From Thermoplasmata archaeon (GTDB taxonomy: Archaea; Thermoplasmatota; Thermoplasmata; Lutacidiplasmatales; UBA184), in assembly GCA_022750335.1 (NCBI GenBank), contig JAKIVX010000014.1, positions 1-43,750 of the forward strand: 43,750 bases of DNA, in the 5' to 3' direction. Each line of letters opens with the position of its first letter. Positions within the stretch are counted from its first letter, which is position 1. The translations under genes were made by a program, and so were the position numbers. The notes under the pieces were generated by a model that saw only the letters and a program-made list of their open reading frames with translations, was not told the origin of the DNA and did no database searches. Positions 41,040 to 43,750 of the stretch are shown here, in pieces.

Positions 41040-41058
41040 TGAGTAAACACTCAAATAC
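41040..41058 (+). promoter_or_regulatory. Operator-like palindrome (copy 2) abutting the SDR promoter box
   Basis: TGAGTAAACACTCA (41040-41053) is a perfect inverted repeat (TGAGT / ACTCA) with spacer AAAC, preceded by another TGAG. It touches the CAAATAC box (41052-41058), which is 25 nt before the ATG at 41080. A repressor here would compete directly with TBP/TFB. Confidence 0.7.
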
Positions 41059-41079
41059 TCGCGAGTTGTGGCCGATGCC

Positions 41080-42042
41080 ATGGCGACGTGGAGCGAGGCG
41101 GACATCCCGTCTCAGGAAGGGCGATTGGCGATCGTGACCGGCGGGAACAGCGGACTCGGTTGGTTTACCACCCTCGGACTGGCGCGCGCAGGAGCGGAGG
41201 TGGTCGTAGCGACCCGCTCGGAAAGGAAGGCGGGGGAATCGATGGACCGGATTCGTTCGATCGTTCCGGGGGCTTCCGTACGGTTCGAGTCTCTCGACCT
41301 GGCCAGCCTCACGTCGATTCGGTCTTTCACGGAACGTATGGATCGGCTGGCGCGTGTCGATCTCCTCGTGAACAATGCGGGGGTGATGTTCGTCCCGCGG
41401 CGACAGTTGACCGAGGACGGGTTCGAGCGCCAGTTCGGAACCAATTATCTCGGCCCGTTCGCCCTGACCCTGGGGTTGCTCCCGACCCTCCTTCGGTCCT
41501 CGGCTCCGAGGGTCACAACCGTCACGAGCAGCGCGGCCAAGGGGGGGAAGAAGCGGATAGCTTTCGAGGACCTCCAGTGGGATCACTCGTACGCGCACTA
41601 TGCCGCGTACTGCCAGTCGAAGCTCGCGGACCTCATGTTCGCGCTCGAACTCGCCCGGCGCTCCGCTGCGGCGGGGCTCCCGTTGATCAGCACCGCTTGT
41701 CATCCTGGGGTAGCCCGCACGAACCTCCAGTCGAGCGGTCGCGGCGGTCCTCCGAATGCCGGATTCCGGTTGATCCTGCACTTCATTGCCCAAGACGCGG
41801 AGGACGGTGCAAAGTCCATCCTGCGAGCGGCGACCGATCCGGCGGCGACATCGGGGAGCTTCTATGGGCCCGATCGAGGGATGAAGGGCGACCCGGTGCT
41901 CTGCCCACCCTACGCCCCGGCCCTGGACCTCCCGGCGCGGGCCAAGCTTTGGGATACGTCCGAACAGCTCACGGGGGCGCGATGGAAAGTCCCATTGGAG
42001 GCCCGACCGACGCCGACCGCGCCTCGTATGGCCGCCGCCTAG
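41080..42042 (+). CDS. Short-chain dehydrogenase/reductase
   Basis: This is an NAD(P)-dependent oxidoreductase of the retinol dehydrogenase / protochlorophyllide reductase-like SDR group. The 320 residues include TGGNSGLG (20-27), ATRSERK after strand 2 favouring NADP, NNAGVM (98-103), Ser150/Ser151 and the catalytic Tyr177-x3-Lys181 in YCQSKLADL, and CHPGVARTNLQ. The ATG at 41080 is preferred over the GTG at 41068, because the CAAATAC box is 25 nt upstream of the ATG. It is the downstream partner of the TetR gene and probably its regulated target. The substrate is unknown. Confidence 0.92.
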   Translation: MATWSEADIPSQEGRLAIVTGGNSGLGWFTTLGLARAGAEVVVATRSERKAGESMDRIRSIVPGASVRFESLDLASLTSIRSFTERMDRLARVDLLVNNAGVMFVPRRQLTEDGFERQFGTNYLGPFALTLGLLPTLLRSSAPRVTTVTSSAAKGGKKRIAFEDLQWDHSYAHYAAYCQSKLADLMFALELARRSAAAGLPLISTACHPGVARTNLQSSGRGGPPNAGFRLILHFIAQDAEDGAKSILRAATDPAATSGSFYGPDRGMKGDPVLCPPYAPALDLPARAKLWDTSEQLTGARWKVPLEARPTPTAPRMAAA

Positions 42043-42208
42043 GTCTACGAGGGGGTTTCGTGAATGAGCGTTCGCTGGCGAGACCCCGGCGGACCCTCCA
42101 ATCGTCCAGATGCAGCTCACGGAGCATCAAGTTGGGACCCCGAAGGGCCGAAACCTCGGGGGCCGCACGGAGACTAGTTCTCGGGCAAAGCCGGCCCCAC
42201 CCCAAGAA

Positions 42209-42217
42209 TCTTATACC
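42209..42217 (+). promoter_or_regulatory. TATA box for the rpoE-spt4-DUF359-rps24e operon
   Basis: TCTTATACC is centred about 27 nt before the ATG at 42240. The junctions between the following genes all overlap, so this is likely the operon promoter. The rest of the 197-nt gap after the SDR gene shows nothing further. Confidence 0.65.
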
Positions 42218-42239
42218 GCACCTCGCTCGCGCGGAAAGC

Positions 42240-42890
42240 ATGTATTACCTTGATCACCGACGCGACGTCGTTCGAATCCCTCCGGAGCGACTCGGTGCGG
42301 AGGTCGACACCGTCCTGACCGAGCTCGCCCAGCAGCAGTTCGAAGGGAAGCTAGTGGACGGCCAGAACCTCGCCGTCACCATCCGTGACGTCAAGTCGAT
42401 CGGCGAGGGCCACATCATCCACGGCGACGGCGGGGTCTACCAGGAGGTCGAGTACGAGGCACTCTTGTTCCGGCCCGAGATCCAGGAGGTCGTGGAAGGC
42501 GCCGTGGTCGAGATCCGGAAGTTCGGTGCGTTCGTCCGGTTCGGCCCGCTGGACGGGCTGCTCCACGTTTCCCAAGTAATGGACGACCGCGTGAACATCG
42601 ACGAGCACAACCAGCGGCTGGTCGGGGTTGAGACCAAGCGGGACCTGAAGGTCGGCTACAAGGTCCGGGCCCGCGTCGTGTCCCTCTCGCTCTCCGAGAT
42701 CTCCCCGCGCGACAGCCGGATCGGTCTCACGATGCGCCAGCCGGCCCTGGGCCGCCTCGAGTGGATCCAGGATGCGCACAAGAAGGCCGACGAGAAGTCG
42801 GGCAAGCGCCCGGCGACCGCCCCGGCCGCGAAGAAGCCCGTGGCCAAGCCCGCCGCGGCTGCCGCGAAGCCGGCCGGAGGTGCGGCATGA
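42240..42890 (+). CDS. rpoE: DNA-directed RNA polymerase subunit E' (Rpb7-like)
   Basis: RpoE forms the stalk of archaeal RNA polymerase with RpoF. The 216-residue protein has the N-terminal RNP-like tip domain (1-80; MYYLDHRRDVVRIPPERLG, GHIIHGDGGVYQEVEYEALLF) and an S1 RNA-binding domain (about 82-166; GAVVEIRKFGAFVRFGPLDG). Beyond the normal end, residues about 180-216 form a Lys/Pro/Ala-rich tail (KKPVAKPAAAAAKPAGGAA) not usual for the family. The stop overlaps the spt4 start (ATGA). The order rpoE-spt4-DUF359-rps24e is a conserved euryarchaeal arrangement. Confidence 0.95.
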   Translation: MYYLDHRRDVVRIPPERLGAEVDTVLTELAQQQFEGKLVDGQNLAVTIRDVKSIGEGHIIHGDGGVYQEVEYEALLFRPEIQEVVEGAVVEIRKFGAFVRFGPLDGLLHVSQVMDDRVNIDEHNQRLVGVETKRDLKVGYKVRARVVSLSLSEISPRDSRIGLTMRQPALGRLEWIQDAHKKADEKSGKRPATAPAAKKPVAKPAAAAAKPAGGAA

Positions 42891-43072
42891 TGAACCTCAA
42901 GGCGTGCAAGAACTGCCGGACGATCACCGACCAGCCGAAGTGCCCGAAATGCGGCGGCGAGGTCTCTCGGGAATGGCAGGGGTATCTGGTCGTCATCGAC
43001 CCCGAGCGCTCCGATATCGCCCGGAAGATGGGGATTCATGCCGCGGGCCGGTACGCGCTCCGCGTCAAGTGA
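42887..43072 (+). CDS. spt4: Transcription elongation factor Spt4
   Basis: Spt4 pairs with Spt5 to hold RNA polymerase in a processive state. The 61 residues are the archaeal length, with a zinc ribbon C7, C10, C19, C22 (CKNC, CPKC), then the WQGYLVVIDPERSDIARKMG core that contacts Spt5, and AGRYALRVK at the end. ATG ATG at the start gives two possible initiators; the first overlaps the rpoE stop. The end overlaps the DUF359 gene by 35 nt. Confidence 0.95.
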   Translation: MMNLKACKNCRTITDQPKCPKCGGEVSREWQGYLVVIDPERSDIARKMGIHAAGRYALRVK

Positions 43073-43595
43073 CACGGCGGCTTGGGCCGTCCCCCTCTCC
43101 CTTCGCCCGAAACTCGCCGAGCGGTACGGTCCGATCTACGCCGGCGCCGAAGCCGACCGACACATCCGGGCCCTGAAGAACTTCAGCGCGTGCGGGGACC
43201 GCGTCACCGAGCGAGCGCTCCAGCTCGGACATCCTCCCTTCATCGGGATCGTCGATTTCAAGACCCAGCGCAACGAGCCTATCGACCCGGAGGCGTTCCG
43301 GGACCTGGCCGCCGTGCGGCGGTTGAAAGTCCGCAACCCGGCGGGTCTGCTGACGGAGTCGCTCCGTCAGGCAGTGCGGGACCTCGTCACCTCGGGCGGC
43401 GGGCTCATCGAAGTGGACGGAGAGGAGGATCTGGGGTCGCTCGCCCTGGTGGAATCGCTCCCCGCCGGGGCCACTGTTATATACGGTATCCCGGGTGAGG
43501 GGGCCTCCTTCGTCCGCGTCGATGCGATTGCGAAGGAACATGTCCGCCAACTGATCGCGCAGATGGAACCGAGGAGGCTGGGCCGTGGAGATTAA
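43038..43595 (+). CDS. GTP-dependent dephospho-CoA kinase (DUF359)
   Basis: This archaeal family phosphorylates dephospho-CoA with GTP in the last step of CoA synthesis; a Thermococcus member is characterised. The 185 residues include GDRVTERALQLGHPPFIGIVDFKTQR (53-78, given by position), the family core, and KVRNPAGLLTESL with EVDGEEDLGSLALVESLPAGATVIYG, where the DGEEDL motif is conserved. The ATG at 43038 is the only start in frame near the expected N terminus and lies inside the spt4 end. The gene overlaps rps24e at its 3' end by 11 nt. Its place in this cluster is conserved among euryarchaea. Confidence 0.93.
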   Translation: MPRAGTRSASSDTAAWAVPLSLRPKLAERYGPIYAGAEADRHIRALKNFSACGDRVTERALQLGHPPFIGIVDFKTQRNEPIDPEAFRDLAAVRRLKVRNPAGLLTESLRQAVRDLVTSGGGLIEVDGEEDLGSLALVESLPAGATVIYGIPGEGASFVRVDAIAKEHVRQLIAQMEPRRLGRGD

Positions 43596-43750
43596 GATCC
43601 TGGAGGAGAAGCCGAACCCGCTGCTCCACCGGCGCGAGTTCTCCTTCGAGGTCAGCCACGCGACCGCCGCCACTCCCCGCCGGGACGAGGTCCGAGGCGA
43701 GTTCGCCAAGCTCGCAAAGGCACCGAAGGACCGCGTGATCATCGAACGGA
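43585..43750 (+). CDS. rps24e: Ribosomal protein S24e, partial (cut by the window end)
   Basis: The reading frame starts GTG and gives VEIKILEEKPNPLLHRREFSF, then TPRRDEVRGEF, which matches the S24e N terminus (ENPLLxRxE and TPSRxEVR motifs). It overlaps the DUF359 stop by 11 nt and runs off the window after about 55 codons. The cluster order supports the call. The C terminus, including the rest of the fold, is outside the window. Confidence 0.9.
   Translation, partial: MEIKILEEKPNPLLHRREFSFEVSHATAATPRRDEVRGEFAKLAKAPKDRVIIER

Noticed and set aside
41969-42241. A 90-codon minus-strand frame between the SDR gene and rpoE
   Set aside because: It is Arg/Pro-rich, overlaps the SDR 3' end, starts on the rpoE start codon and has no promoter-like box of its own.
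1-43750. CRISPR array, insertion sequence or prophage
   Set aside because: No spaced direct repeats, transposase, integrase or phage structural gene was recognised; gaps are too short to hide an array.

Overview
The window is about 68% GC by eye and packed with archaeal genes. It holds an archaeosine synthase, the archaeal RNA polymerase subunits RpoL and RpoE, the transcription factors TFS and Spt4, Alba, a tRNA-wyosine enzyme, a GTP-dependent dephospho-CoA kinase (DUF359), a type II GAPDH, and HTH_10 and TrmB regulators. This mix suggests a high-GC euryarchaeal-side lineage, most likely a Thermoplasmatota member from soil or sediment. The lineage is an inference; no 16S rRNA gene is present. 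UbiD, UbiA and UbiE homologues suggest a respiratory quinone, and an acyl-CoA dehydrogenase, glutamate dehydrogenase, aspartase-like lyase and aldehyde dehydrogenase suggest a respiring, amino-acid and lipid using heterotroph.

Layout. 0-5 kb: arcS, a small unknown gene and a ubiD-ubiA pair read leftwards; an HTH_10 regulator diverges from ubiD. 5.6-11.6 kb: dut, a nuclease-less Hef-type helicase, a GT2 glycosyltransferase, an aldehyde dehydrogenase and two unknown zinc-ribbon proteins. 11.6-17.7 kb: rpoL-kptA, purD, tfs-asnS, a GNAT acetyltransferase, a zinc-ribbon/coiled-coil protein and tRNA-Leu(GAG). 17.8-25.5 kb: Alba, a DUF1614-RDD fusion membrane protein, an AlkD-like protein, an aspartase/fumarase family lyase, a TrmB regulator coupled to taw2, OsmC and an aminotransferase. 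25.5-30.4 kb: a UbiE-type methyltransferase beside a large STAND-type ATPase with TPRs and a paralogue that lacks the ATPase. 30.5-39.3 kb: a small membrane protein, proS, a DUF373 membrane protein, a VOC protein, gdhA and a phosphoribosyltransferase, an acyl-CoA dehydrogenase and thiL, and gap. 39.4-42.0 kb: an unknown Trp-rich protein and a TetR-SDR module with two matching operator-like palindromes. 42.2 kb to the end: the conserved rpoE-spt4-DUF359-rps24e cluster, cut off inside rps24e.

Expression signals are consistent. Most genes have a T/A-rich box about 25-30 nt before the start codon, which implies leaderless or nearly leaderless mRNAs, and several of these boxes contain the stop codon of the preceding gene. 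Convergent genes are almost touching; two pairs share one CTAG as both stop codons. I used the box-to-start distance to choose starts where the longest open frame ran too far upstream. No CRISPR array, insertion sequence, prophage or origin was seen, and no gene-free stretch exceeds 300 bases. The items most worth following up are the STAND/TPR paralogue pair, the TetR-SDR module, the DUF1614-RDD fusion, and the zinc-ribbon protein with a sequon-rich outer domain.
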